The notes below the pieces were generated by a model. The model did not search any database. It worked only from the letters and a program-made list of their open reading frames with translations, and was not told the DNA's origin. A stretch of 8,762 bases of DNA. It comes from Desulfobacula sp. (GTDB taxonomy: Bacteria > Desulfobacterota > Desulfobacteria > Desulfobacterales > Desulfobacteraceae). Both the position numbers and the translations under genes were made by a program. Below are positions 1 through 6,336 of the stretch, in pieces; position 1 is the stretch's first letter; each line of letters opens with the position of its first letter. The DNA lies in contig JAQICW010000719.1 in the NCBI GenBank assembly GCA_027858355.1, positions 1 through 8,762 on the forward strand. Direction: 5' to 3'.

Positions 1-90
1 AGAAAAAATAAGCCCCCCTCCTAATCCGACCATGGTCAGCACAAGAGCAATGAGAAAAATACCTATAATGAGAATTACTGTCATGTTCAT
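1..90 (-). CDS. TauE/SafE-type membrane permease, N-terminal 30 residues (partial)
   Basis: Reading leftward from the ATG at 90-88, the frame is open to the window edge. It encodes a hydrophobic first membrane segment (VILIIGIFLIALVL) followed by MVGLGGGLIF. A first helix running into a glycine-rich GxGGG turn is the usual start of TauE/SafE (DUF81) permeases, which move sulfite, sulfoacetate or related sulfur anions, or have unknown substrates. The start lies 26 bases after the stop of the ArsR-type regulator on the same strand, so the two are probably co-transcribed. There is no strong ribosome binding site; the ATG two codons further in (84-82) is an equally possible start. Only 30 residues are visible, so the family call rests on one helix plus the glycine motif, and another polytopic membrane family is possible. 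Confidence 0.6.
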   Translation of the reverse strand, partial: MNMTVILIIGIFLIALVLTMVGLGGGLIFS

Positions 91-116
91 GATTTCACAA
101 GACGTCCAATTTGGGT

Positions 117-347
117 TTACTTATGTTCCTGGGTACAATTTTCTTTATAATGGGTCCAGTAACCTCTTTTTTCCCCTTTAATCAATCCGGCTTTCCGCAA
201 TATCTGCAAATTCTGAAAAACAGCTGGTTTTGATATACAAAGGTGCTCGGCCAAAGCACCAACACAAAGATCACTATTTACGAGCATGGGTAAAATTTTT
301 AAACGCTTCTCATCAGCCAGAACTTTTAATGCTTTAATCAGTGACAT
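117..347 (-). CDS. ArsR/SmtB-family winged-helix transcriptional regulator (short)
   Basis: A 76-residue protein from the ATG at 347-345. I prefer this to the ATG at 359 because GGATGGA sits just upstream of it, while the outer ATG has no such site. The fold is visible: helix KALKVLADEKRLKIL, then DLCVGALAEHLCISKPAVFQNLQILRKAGLI (helix-turn-helix with recognition helix), then the wing KGEKRGYWTHYK. In metal-sensing ArsR proteins the third helix carries a Cys-Val-Cys pair; here it reads LCVGAL, so only the first Cys remains. Two more cysteines exist, in HLCIS and in the tail NCTQEHK. The family is usually 90-120 residues; the C-terminal dimerisation helix is largely missing here. The ligand is unknown; with a TauE/SafE-like permease next, sulfur or persulfide sensing is possible but unproven. 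It probably represses its own promoter. Confidence 0.85.
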   Translation of the reverse strand: MSLIKALKVLADEKRLKILPMLVNSDLCVGALAEHLCISKPAVFQNLQILRKAGLIKGEKRGYWTHYKENCTQEHK

Positions 348-370
348 AATTCCATCCATATAAACACAAG

Positions 371-385
371 CTTAATTAGATTAAG
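371..385. promoter_or_regulatory. Operator-like inverted repeat upstream of the arsR-type gene
   Basis: CTTAAT-TAG-ATTAAG is a perfect 6-bp inverted repeat with a 3-bp centre. It lies 23-38 bases upstream of the regulator's start and overlaps the likely -10 region, where an ArsR-type repressor would block polymerase. Binding by this regulator is inference. Confidence 0.4.
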
Positions 386-408
386 TCATGGCTAAAAGGA
401 TTTGTCAA
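378..408 (-). promoter_or_regulatory. Candidate sigma-70 promoter for the arsR-type gene and the permease
   Basis: On the minus strand a perfect -35 box TTGACA (408-403) is followed after 17-19 bases by AT-rich -10 candidates (CTTAAT, TTAATC or TAATCT) at 385-378. The -35 is convincing and the -10 is weak. Weak -10 boxes overlapping an inverted repeat are common at repressor-controlled promoters. Confidence 0.45.
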
Positions 409-481
409 TTATTAAGACTATTGCATAATTCCAATATTGTTATTTGAATATAAAATCGTATAAAACTTCACCTTGTTCTGG

Positions 482-504
482 GTATTGTCGATGTCAGTCA
501 ATAC
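482..504. repeat. Small inverted repeat in the intergenic region
   Basis: GTATTG and CAATAC form a perfect 6-bp inverted repeat around an 11-base loop, about 55 bases past the stop of the NHL gene. No U-tract follows on either strand, so it is not a normal intrinsic terminator. It may be a protein-binding site or chance. I see no gene in the rest of 348-556. Confidence 0.3.
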
Positions 505-556
505 TACAGCATCAATAAAGCAGATGTCCCTGCCGAAACGCTATTTAAAATCAGAC

Positions 557-1933
557 TCATAGTTCGGGGATTATTTTCAGAGAAATCCTACGGATGGAAC
601 TGTTCTTGGCATCGCTCACAAAAAAATCCGGGCCCCCGGTGGGGGAAATGGCAACTCCCTTGGGCCAGTTCATCAGGGCTGACCGGGCCGGCACATTGTC
701 CACGAAACCGGATATGGAACCTACAATGGTCTGGATGATGCCGGTGGCCGCACAGACCCTTCGGATCACATGATTTTTGGTATCAGCGATATACAGATTT
801 CCCAAGGCATCTGTAGTCACATCATGGGGCGTGTTCAAGAGGGCTGATGTGGCAGGCCACCAATCCCCAAAATACCCTGCCACACCCCAGCTGCTGCCGG
901 CCACGGTGGTGATGATCCCGGCAGTATTCACCTGCCGGATAACATGATTCATGGTGTCGCAGATTAAAATGGTTCCGTCGGGCCGGACATGGACCCCATA
1001 GGGGTTATCCAATTGGGCTGCAACGGCGGCCCCGTAGTCGCCTGTATACCCTTTAACCCCATTGCCGGCCACGGTGGTGATGATCCCGGCACTATCCACC
1101 CGCCGGATCGCACAATTCTTTGAATCGGCAATATAATAACTATTGGAGGCATTGTGGAAAAAAATGGATTTGGGCGTATTTATTGTTGCGGAAACAGCCG
1201 GCCCCCCATCCCCGGATTGCCCGCCGACCCCGGTACCGGCCACGGTGGTGATGATCCCGGCAATATCCACCCGGCGGATACGGTGGTTTCTGGTGTCGGC
1301 AATGTAGATGTTGCCCCCTGGGTCCACGCCCACCCCGGAGGGGTTCTTGAGCATGGCAGTAATTGCCAGCCCGCTGTCTCCACTGAATCCTGCCGTTCCA
1401 TTGCCGGCCACCAGGGTCATGACACCGGCTGGGTCCCGCTTGACAATGCGATTATTATTGACGTCGGCAATGTATAGATTCCCGGCCCCATCCAGGCAGA
1501 TTCGTTCCTGCATGGCCAGGGTCGGGGAGGTGCCAGGCTGGGGCTGGACCTGGCCTGTGATCCCGGCACTCCAGTATTGGTAACTGCGTTTTAAGGAAGT
1601 TGTGCCTCCCTTGGCCATGATGGTAAGGGTGAGGGCATCGAAATATCCCCATTGGGTGGAATTTAAAATTTTCCGGGTATAGATAGACCCATTAAAGACC
1701 ACATCTTCCCCGGAAAGGCCGGTGCGATAGCAGGGATTGGCAAAGGTCTGCCACAAGGACTCCTGGAGCACAGCCTGCTGGTCAAAGTCTGTCTGGACAG
1801 CGGCCCTGTGAAGGACGGTCATGCCCACCTGGGTGTTGGCATAAAAATTAAGGGTAAATATGGTCACGGCCAGCAGCGCCAGGATCAACAAAAGGCTGAC
1901 CAGTAAAAATCCCTGTTCATTTCGCCAGTTCAT
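557..1933 (-). CDS. Prepilin-like (GspK/PilX-type) stalk fused to a six-repeat NHL beta-propeller
   Basis: A 458-residue protein. Residues 1-8 (MNWRNEQG) form a short positive leader ending in Gly, followed by Phe9 and a hydrophobic helix to about residue 31, the layout of a class III prepilin signal. Position +5 of the mature helix is Ser, not Glu; GspK-type tip pseudopilins and some PilX-type minor pilins also lack this Glu. Residues 32-130 are a small domain I do not recognise, with one Cys (C68). Residues 142-458 hold six NHL repeats, each with a YIAD-like strand followed by RI or VI and usually GIITTVAG (motifs near 153, 210, 267, 323, 381 and 438); six repeats fit one closed propeller. 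It is last in the operon, 19 bases after the secretin gene. I infer a pseudopilus tip subunit that displays the propeller in the periplasm or outside. A membrane-anchored NHL protein not processed by the peptidase is the alternative. Confidence 0.85.
   Translation of the reverse strand: MNWRNEQGFLLVSLLLILALLAVTIFTLNFYANTQVGMTVLHRAAVQTDFDQQAVLQESLWQTFANPCYRTGLSGEDVVFNGSIYTRKILNSTQWGYFDALTLTIMAKGGTTSLKRSYQYWSAGITGQVQPQPGTSPTLAMQERICLDGAGNLYIADVNNNRIVKRDPAGVMTLVAGNGTAGFSGDSGLAITAMLKNPSGVGVDPGGNIYIADTRNHRIRRVDIAGIITTVAGTGVGGQSGDGGPAVSATINTPKSIFFHNASNSYYIADSKNCAIRRVDSAGIITTVAGNGVKGYTGDYGAAVAAQLDNPYGVHVRPDGTILICDTMNHVIRQVNTAGIITTVAGSSWGVAGYFGDWWPATSALLNTPHDVTTDALGNLYIADTKNHVIRRVCAATGIIQTIVGSISGFVDNVPARSALMNWPKGVAISPTGGPDFFVSDAKNSSIRRISLKIIPEL
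897..1261 (-). repeat. Three identical 26-bp direct repeats inside the NHL propeller gene
   Basis: Identical 26-base stretches occur at 897-922, 1065-1090 and 1236-1261, spaced 168 and 171 bases (56 and 57 codons). They encode the AGIITTVAG strand of three consecutive blades with the same codons. A fourth, diverged copy lies near 1404-1430. The period equals one NHL blade. Confidence 0.85.
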
Positions 1934-1952
1934 GGGCCCTGCCCGCCAGGGG

Positions 1953-3539
1953 CTATTCTGTCTCCCTGGATCTCTTGATGATCCTGGGGGTAATCAGGAT
2001 CACGATTTCATTTTTAGTTTTAGTGGTAATGGTCCGTCCAAACAGATTGCCCAGCACGGGAATATCCCCGAGAAGGGGGACCTGCTCCCGGGTGTTGCTG
2101 TCCAGATCCTCAATCAGGCCGCCGATAAAGACGGTTTCACCATCCCGGGCCACCAGCCAGGTTGACACGGAGGTGGAATTCACCACGGGTATCCCCTCTT
2201 CGATTTTGGCCGTGTTAATGGTGGGCTGAACATTCAGCAGGATATTGTTGTCCTTATCAATGTGGGGGGTAATCTCCAGGATCACGCCGGTGTCGATGAA
2301 CTGGATGGTTTCCGTTAAAAAACCTTCATTAATCGTGGAGACCTTATACCCCTGCTGGCCACCTACCTGGACCCGGGCGGTCTTGCCGTGGATGGCCAGG
2401 ATCTTGGGGGTGGAAACCGTGTTGACTGTAGTCTTTTCCTTGAGGGCATCAATGGCCAGGGAAAGAACATGGTCGGAGCCTGTCCGGGCAATAATATTGG
2501 CAAAGCCTCCCTGGCTAGCCTCTGGAACGGGTGAAATATAGGGCAGGTCCGGAAGAGCTGCCTTGGAAAATCCGCTTGTAGCCAGGTTCACATCCCCCCA
2601 GATACTTTTCCAGTCCACCCCATAGGCCATGTCATCGGTGAGGGTCACCTCCAATATCCTGGCCTCGATCATCACCTGCTGGGGAACAGCATCCAGAAAC
2701 TTGATCATGCGGGCCACTTTTTCGATGTTCTCCCGGGTATCTTCCACAAAGATGGTTTTGGTCTCTTCATGGACTTCAACGGGTTGAATGTTGGGCAGGG
2801 AATTCAAGGTTTCCTTGATCTTTTCCATCTCCACATAATTTAATCTAAAGGTCTGGGTTTCAAAGATTTTGGGAACCGGCTTTTCAAGGATGGGGTGGAG
2901 CCCTCTTTTAAACACATGAAAGGTGGGACCCTCTTTCTTGGCTGTATAACCCCCTGCCAGGGCAATGGTTGCCATGGCCTCTTCCAGGCTGGCCTTGAAA
3001 ATATGCAGGGTAATGGTGCCGGTGACCTCATTGGACAAGACAATATTGGTCTTGAACTCCATGGCCAGAGAAGAAAACGCATCCCTGATATCCATATCCC
3101 TGAAACTCAAAGAAATCAGGGGGGGGTTTTCGGCCATGGGATTGGTCGGGGAGCTGCCCTGGGAAATACGTTTTTCCAGGAGATCCCATTCCCGGACCAG
3201 GTCCTTGTAAACCCATCCCACCATGCCCCCCTTCTGCCTGATTTTAAACCAGGTGCCTTCCATCCCCAGAATCTGGATGGTCTCCCCGGATTTTAATACC
3301 GTTAAAATATTTGAAGACAGATCCGGCAGTTCTCTCACCCTTGCCCTTTCAGCTGCCTGGGCAAGGATTTTGGAGCCAGGGCCGGAAGAAGACAGGATAA
3401 TTGGTTCATGGGTTAAAAAACCTTGTTTTATGGGGGTCGCGCCAGGGAGCAAGGGCTGGAGCTCTTCGCAAACCAGGGAGGATGCAAAGGTCACCCATAA
3501 AAAAACTATGATCAAAGGGCAGGCAAATGTTTTACTCAT
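1953..3539 (-). CDS. Outer-membrane secretin (GspD/PilQ/MshL type) with N-terminal SH3 domain
   Basis: A 528-residue secretin, the ring-shaped pore through which a pseudopilus, pilus or substrate crosses the outer membrane. Residues 1-24 look like a Sec signal peptide. Residues 64-115 match a bacterial SH3 domain (VRELPDLSSNILTVLKSGE, then WFKI and GWVY). Residues 141-210 are an STN/N0-type domain, 229-283 an N1-type domain (FRLNYVEMEKIKETL), and 285-520 the secretin core, with VPQQVMIEARILEV, VNTVSTPKILAIHGKTA and the C-terminal signature VPLLGDIPVLGNLFG followed by NEIVILITPRII. It is shorter than typical GspD (about 650) or PilQ (700 or more), near MshL length. No C-terminal pilotin-binding extension is evident. 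Its start overlaps the linker gene by 8 bases. Whether it works in secretion or in pilus extrusion cannot be settled from sequence. Confidence 0.95.
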   Translation of the reverse strand: MSKTFACPLIIVFLWVTFASSLVCEELQPLLPGATPIKQGFLTHEPIILSSSGPGSKILAQAAERARVRELPDLSSNILTVLKSGETIQILGMEGTWFKIRQKGGMVGWVYKDLVREWDLLEKRISQGSSPTNPMAENPPLISLSFRDMDIRDAFSSLAMEFKTNIVLSNEVTGTITLHIFKASLEEAMATIALAGGYTAKKEGPTFHVFKRGLHPILEKPVPKIFETQTFRLNYVEMEKIKETLNSLPNIQPVEVHEETKTIFVEDTRENIEKVARMIKFLDAVPQQVMIEARILEVTLTDDMAYGVDWKSIWGDVNLATSGFSKAALPDLPYISPVPEASQGGFANIIARTGSDHVLSLAIDALKEKTTVNTVSTPKILAIHGKTARVQVGGQQGYKVSTINEGFLTETIQFIDTGVILEITPHIDKDNNILLNVQPTINTAKIEEGIPVVNSTSVSTWLVARDGETVFIGGLIEDLDSNTREQVPLLGDIPVLGNLFGRTITTKTKNEIVILITPRIIKRSRETE

Positions 3540-4086
3540 GATTTAAAATCTCTATTTTCAGGGTTTCCAGGGGTGTATCAATCCATACTTCTTTTTCAGA
3601 AATAAACACGATCCTGTGTCCGTTGATGGTGTCCCCGATGTGGAAAAAGGTATTGTTTATGACAGCCACAGCCCCGGCACCATACAGGATGGATCCCTTG
3701 AACTTCAGGTCATTTTTCAGGGCTTCCAGGTCCTCGGCAGACATGGCAGGTTCCGGGTCAGCTTCCGGCAAGACTGGCCTGGGGCTGGGAATTTGAACAG
3801 GGGAAGCCAGCACCTGGAAAATATCCCTGATCTGGGGTTGAAAAACAATATTCATGGCAGGTTCAAGGGGGGGGGCTGTAACCAGGGCAGGCTTTGGCGC
3901 AATCCCAACGGCCTGGGGCTCAGCCTGGATCACGGGCTGGGGCTCAACAGCCCTTTGAACGGTATGAATTGGCAGGGTGTTGTCCGGAGTCTTGTCCGAA
4001 AAAAAGGTGAAATAGGCCATGATGAGAAAGACAAGGGACACAATCCCCATGGCCACCTTTTTTATTTTTTCTTTGGACTCACCCAT
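3532..4086 (-). CDS. Bitopic periplasmic linker protein, PilP/GspC-like
   Basis: A 184-residue protein: a short cytoplasmic start, one membrane helix (about 11-29, VAMGIVSLVFLIMAYFTFF), a Pro/Ala/Gln-rich periplasmic stretch (about 40-115) and a compact beta domain (about 126-182; LKFKGSI, AVAVINNTFFHIGDTINGHRI, VWID, LKIEI). This matches the HR/PilP domain found in GspC, PilP and GspB-type proteins, which bridges the inner-membrane assembly to the N0 domain of the secretin. Unlike PilP it has no lipobox and is anchored by a helix, as in GspC; unlike many GspC proteins it has no PDZ or coiled-coil domain after the HR domain. AAAGG lies nine bases before the ATG. It sits between the PilO-like gene (38 bases away) and the secretin gene (8-base overlap), where such a linker is expected. 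Confidence 0.75.
   Translation of the reverse strand: MGESKEKIKKVAMGIVSLVFLIMAYFTFFSDKTPDNTLPIHTVQRAVEPQPVIQAEPQAVGIAPKPALVTAPPLEPAMNIVFQPQIRDIFQVLASPVQIPSPRPVLPEADPEPAMSAEDLEALKNDLKFKGSILYGAGAVAVINNTFFHIGDTINGHRIVFISEKEVWIDTPLETLKIEILNHE
3867..3875 (-). repeat. C9 homopolymer in the PilP/GspC-like coding sequence
   Basis: Nine consecutive G on the plus strand, C on the coding strand, cover codons 71-74 (Ala-Pro-Pro-Leu). A C8 tract lies at 3119-3126 in the secretin gene. Tracts of this length can slip in replication; a one-base change here would remove the whole HR domain. Confidence 0.6.
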
Positions 4087-4124
4087 CTAAAAAACCTTTA
4101 ATTTATAAAATACCGGGTTAAAAC

Positions 4125-4652
4125 TCATTCCTGGAATATCTCTGCCATCAACTCCAGGTTGCAGCGCTCTTTATTTTCAGGCCGGGTGATCTGGATGGAT
4201 TCAATTATAAACACCCGGCCCATGGTTTCAAAATCATGGATCAACCTATACAGGTCTGGAAACTTCCCTTCCAGGCTCAGGTGGAGAGAAATTCGCTGGT
4301 ACTGGGAAGTCTTGACAGGGGGTTGGTGACTGAACCGGGTCAAGACAATGTTGCGATCATCGATTTGTTCCTGGATCAGGGTCAACAGATCTCCGATCCC
4401 GGCAGAATCTGGGATTCTGAGTTTCATCCCTTCAAAGGTGGCCTGGTGGGCCGCCAGAACCCCCCCAAGATAATCCAGATTGTTCTTAGCCGCCTCCAGG
4501 TCATTCCCCTGCTCAAGGGTCCTCTGGCTCTCCAGTTGGAATCGTTTTTGGGCAGACCCATGGGCATGAAAGATAAAAACAAGGCCCAGCACCAGAGTCA
4601 TGGCCAACAACACCAGGGCCGTATAATCCAGATGCTTAATGGATAGGTTCAT
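4125..4652 (-). CDS. pilO: PilO-like inner-membrane scaffold protein
   Basis: A 175-residue bitopic protein: a short cytoplasmic N-terminus, a membrane helix at about 10-29 (YTALVLLAMTLVLGLVFIFH), a predicted coiled coil at about 33-75 and a C-terminal domain (about 80-175) with the alternating strand-helix layout of PilO/GspM ferredoxin-like folds. LLTLIQEQIDDRNI, then SLHLSLEGKFPDLYRLIHDFE and VFIIESIQI, are typical of the family. PilO pairs with PilN in the periplasm and holds the PilP-type linker. Length is a little under the usual 200 or so. The start overlaps the stop of the PilN-like gene as ATGA, so translation is likely coupled. It could equally be called GspM- or MshJ-like. Confidence 0.85.
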   Translation of the reverse strand: MNLSIKHLDYTALVLLAMTLVLGLVFIFHAHGSAQKRFQLESQRTLEQGNDLEAAKNNLDYLGGVLAAHQATFEGMKLRIPDSAGIGDLLTLIQEQIDDRNIVLTRFSHQPPVKTSQYQRISLHLSLEGKFPDLYRLIHDFETMGRVFIIESIQITRPENKERCNLELMAEIFQE

Positions 4653-5272
4653 GGGGCCCTCACAATTTTGGCGGATATTTTAAAATGAACCAACCCTGGA
4701 ACCCTGGCAGCCCTGTTAGGTGAAGCCTGGTTCTCCGGGCTCTCCGGGTCTGTGGCCGGCCTGGCTGCTGTATCAGAGTTGGTGGCATTTTCCAGAACCA
4801 CCTCTTGGATCCGGGGGGCCTGGGCCAGCTGATTTAAAAACAGACCCAGGGAATGATGGGTCCATGCCCTGCCCTCACAGGACAATATTGTGATATCGTC
4901 CGGATCCCGCTGTATGGACAGGGTATTGATCCAGGTCTGGTCATTCAGGCAATTGGAAAAAATAGTGATGATCTCAAAAAACACCTGGCCTTGGTCCATT
5001 GCGAAAAGGGAAAGGTTTTTTTTCTGAATCTTCTGGATACGTCCCTGGAGTTCATTGATGGCCTGGGTCTTTAAAGCCACCTGGTTTCCGATCGGGTCAA
5101 GGGACAACTGTTTTTGTTTCTGGAGGTCCATCCAAAAGTACTGGGCAAGATAGATACATCCCAGAAGTACGGCCACAAGGATCAGGCCCTTTGTCCAGAA
5201 CCAGAAATGCCGGGAAAGGGTGTTTTTTTCCAGCAGGTCCCAGGGGACCATGTTGATTTCTCTTAGAGCCAT
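4649..5272 (-). CDS. pilN: PilN-like inner-membrane scaffold protein
   Basis: I start this 207-residue protein at the ATG at 5272-5270, which has GAGGA eight bases upstream and gives MALREINMVPWDLLEK. That matches the conserved PilN N-terminus (INLLPWR-like) that docks on PilM. An ATG 12 codons further upstream would deepen the overlap with pilM and place extra residues before this peptide. A membrane helix follows at about 28-46, a coiled coil at about 50-87, and a periplasmic alpha/beta domain at about 90-205. A Pro/Asn/Ala-rich insert (about 164-190) precedes the last strand (VHFKISAKIV). In place of the Arg of INLLPWR there is Asp. The gene overlaps pilM by 10 bases and pilO by 4. Role: it links the cytoplasmic PilM ring to the periplasmic PilO and linker proteins. 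Confidence 0.87.
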   Translation of the reverse strand: MALREINMVPWDLLEKNTLSRHFWFWTKGLILVAVLLGCIYLAQYFWMDLQKQKQLSLDPIGNQVALKTQAINELQGRIQKIQKKNLSLFAMDQGQVFFEIITIFSNCLNDQTWINTLSIQRDPDDITILSCEGRAWTHHSLGLFLNQLAQAPRIQEVVLENATNSDTAARPATDPESPENQASPNRAARVPGLVHFKISAKIVRAP

Positions 5273-6336
5273 GGAATTTTCCTCATGGCAAGCCCGAGCA
5301 CCGGGCAAAGCCGGGCAACCCGGTCCGGGGTCATTCCCCCCCAGTTCCGGGGCGGTTTGATGCAGCCCTGGACCTGGGGCAGAGAGGCTGTGATATTGAG
5401 CCCTTTTTCGACATAGGCATCCAGCCCCTGGATCATGGATGCAAACCCGTAAAAATAGACTTGCCCGATGTCATGGCAGCTTTCCCTGGTGCGGGCATAG
5501 CCGAGAATACGATGGAACTCAAACATCAGGGCTTCAATCCCCGGGGTAATGATGCGCGCCACCACACTGGCGATCTTTTCATCTTTGTCCTGGTCTGGGC
5601 CGCCTGAGATTCCATATTTTTGCAACAGGTCAAGGGCATGGGTTCCCTGGTCTGTGAACCCAAGCGTACTATTTATTTGATCCACCAGGGGGTCACTTCC
5701 CCAGGCAAACTTGCTAAAGGCATAAATCCGGTCCTGATTCACCACCTGCAAACTGGATTGGTGGCGACCGATATAACATACCATATAGGGTTTTTCTGCG
5801 AGTTTACATAAAAAATGGTGCAGGCGGATAAGAGAAAGGGGGCTGAAATCAAGGGCATCCGTTAATAGCCCTGCCTGTTTGCACACAGCTAAAAGGTCTG
5901 TCACCTCTTGTCTTCTGGCTGCCACAAGGGTTGCAGTATGGTGATTTTTTCCCGGGGTCGGAGCCAGGGAAGGATAATCAATGACTGCATCCTCAAGGGG
6001 ATAGGGCAGGTTTTTTTCTGCCTCCTGGAGGATGGCCTCATCCAGGCTCTGATCTTTTTCAGGGCTGATATCCACGGGAAAACAAAGGGTCTGGTCCAGG
6101 GGCAGGTGAATCACCACCCGCCGGCCTGAAAATCCCCGGGTTTTTTTCAGTTTCAGTAACACGGACAAAAGGGTTTCAGGGTCCCTGGTGGGGCCGGGCT
6201 GGCCTTGGGAAACCAGGGGATGCCAGAATCCAGCACGGATGGCAAGTTGATTTTTTGAGGGTTGCAATTGAAGGGCAGTAAGTTCCTGGCCGTCAAAATC
6301 AATGGCAATGGGATATCTGTCTCGCCACCTTGTCAT
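5263..6336 (-). CDS. pilM: PilM-like actin-fold cytoplasmic assembly protein
   Basis: A 357-residue soluble protein with the FtsA/PilM actin-like layout: phosphate-1 region IAIDFDGQELTALQL (10-24), family motif NLPYPLEDAVIDYPSL (109-124), LVAARRQEVTDLLAVCKQAGL (137-157), phosphate-2 region YIGRHQSSLQVV (188-199), adenosine-site-like VYFYGFASMIQGLDAYVEKGL (293-313) and the C-terminal PVLGLAMR. PilM binds the N-terminal peptide of PilN and connects the motor to the membrane scaffold, the job done by GspL in classical type II systems. In the phosphate-2 region the usual Asp-Ile-Gly is Tyr-Ile-Gly and the second glycine pair is Ala-Trp-Gly, so nucleotide binding may be weakened. The start overlaps the GspJ-like stop as ATGA with GGAAGAG upstream. 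Confidence 0.88.
   Translation of the reverse strand: MTRWRDRYPIAIDFDGQELTALQLQPSKNQLAIRAGFWHPLVSQGQPGPTRDPETLLSVLLKLKKTRGFSGRRVVIHLPLDQTLCFPVDISPEKDQSLDEAILQEAEKNLPYPLEDAVIDYPSLAPTPGKNHHTATLVAARRQEVTDLLAVCKQAGLLTDALDFSPLSLIRLHHFLCKLAEKPYMVCYIGRHQSSLQVVNQDRIYAFSKFAWGSDPLVDQINSTLGFTDQGTHALDLLQKYGISGGPDQDKDEKIASVVARIITPGIEALMFEFHRILGYARTRESCHDIGQVYFYGFASMIQGLDAYVEKGLNITASLPQVQGCIKPPRNWGGMTPDRVARLCPVLGLAMRKIPWL

Noticed and set aside
414..540. A minus-strand open stretch of about 40 codons between the NHL and arsR-type genes.
   Set aside because: It begins right after a stop, has no ATG or convincing alternative start, and its translation shows no recognisable domain; it may be a decayed fragment but this cannot be supported.
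437..559. Plus-strand promoter-like TTGTTA-16-TATAAA (437-464) followed by a 23-codon ORF from the ATG at 491.
   Set aside because: The region is AT-rich so such boxes are expected by chance, the ORF has no good ribosome binding site and its peptide resembles nothing known to me.
540..560. An intrinsic terminator after the pseudopilin operon.
   Set aside because: The sequence after the NHL stop shows no GC-rich stem followed by a T-run on the minus strand; transcription may end by Rho or read through.
1953..3546. Long plus-strand open frames opposite the secretin and other operon genes (for example 2895-3296 and 3223-3546).
   Set aside because: They lie wholly inside well-supported minus-strand genes, lack domain features and follow from the codon composition of the true strand.
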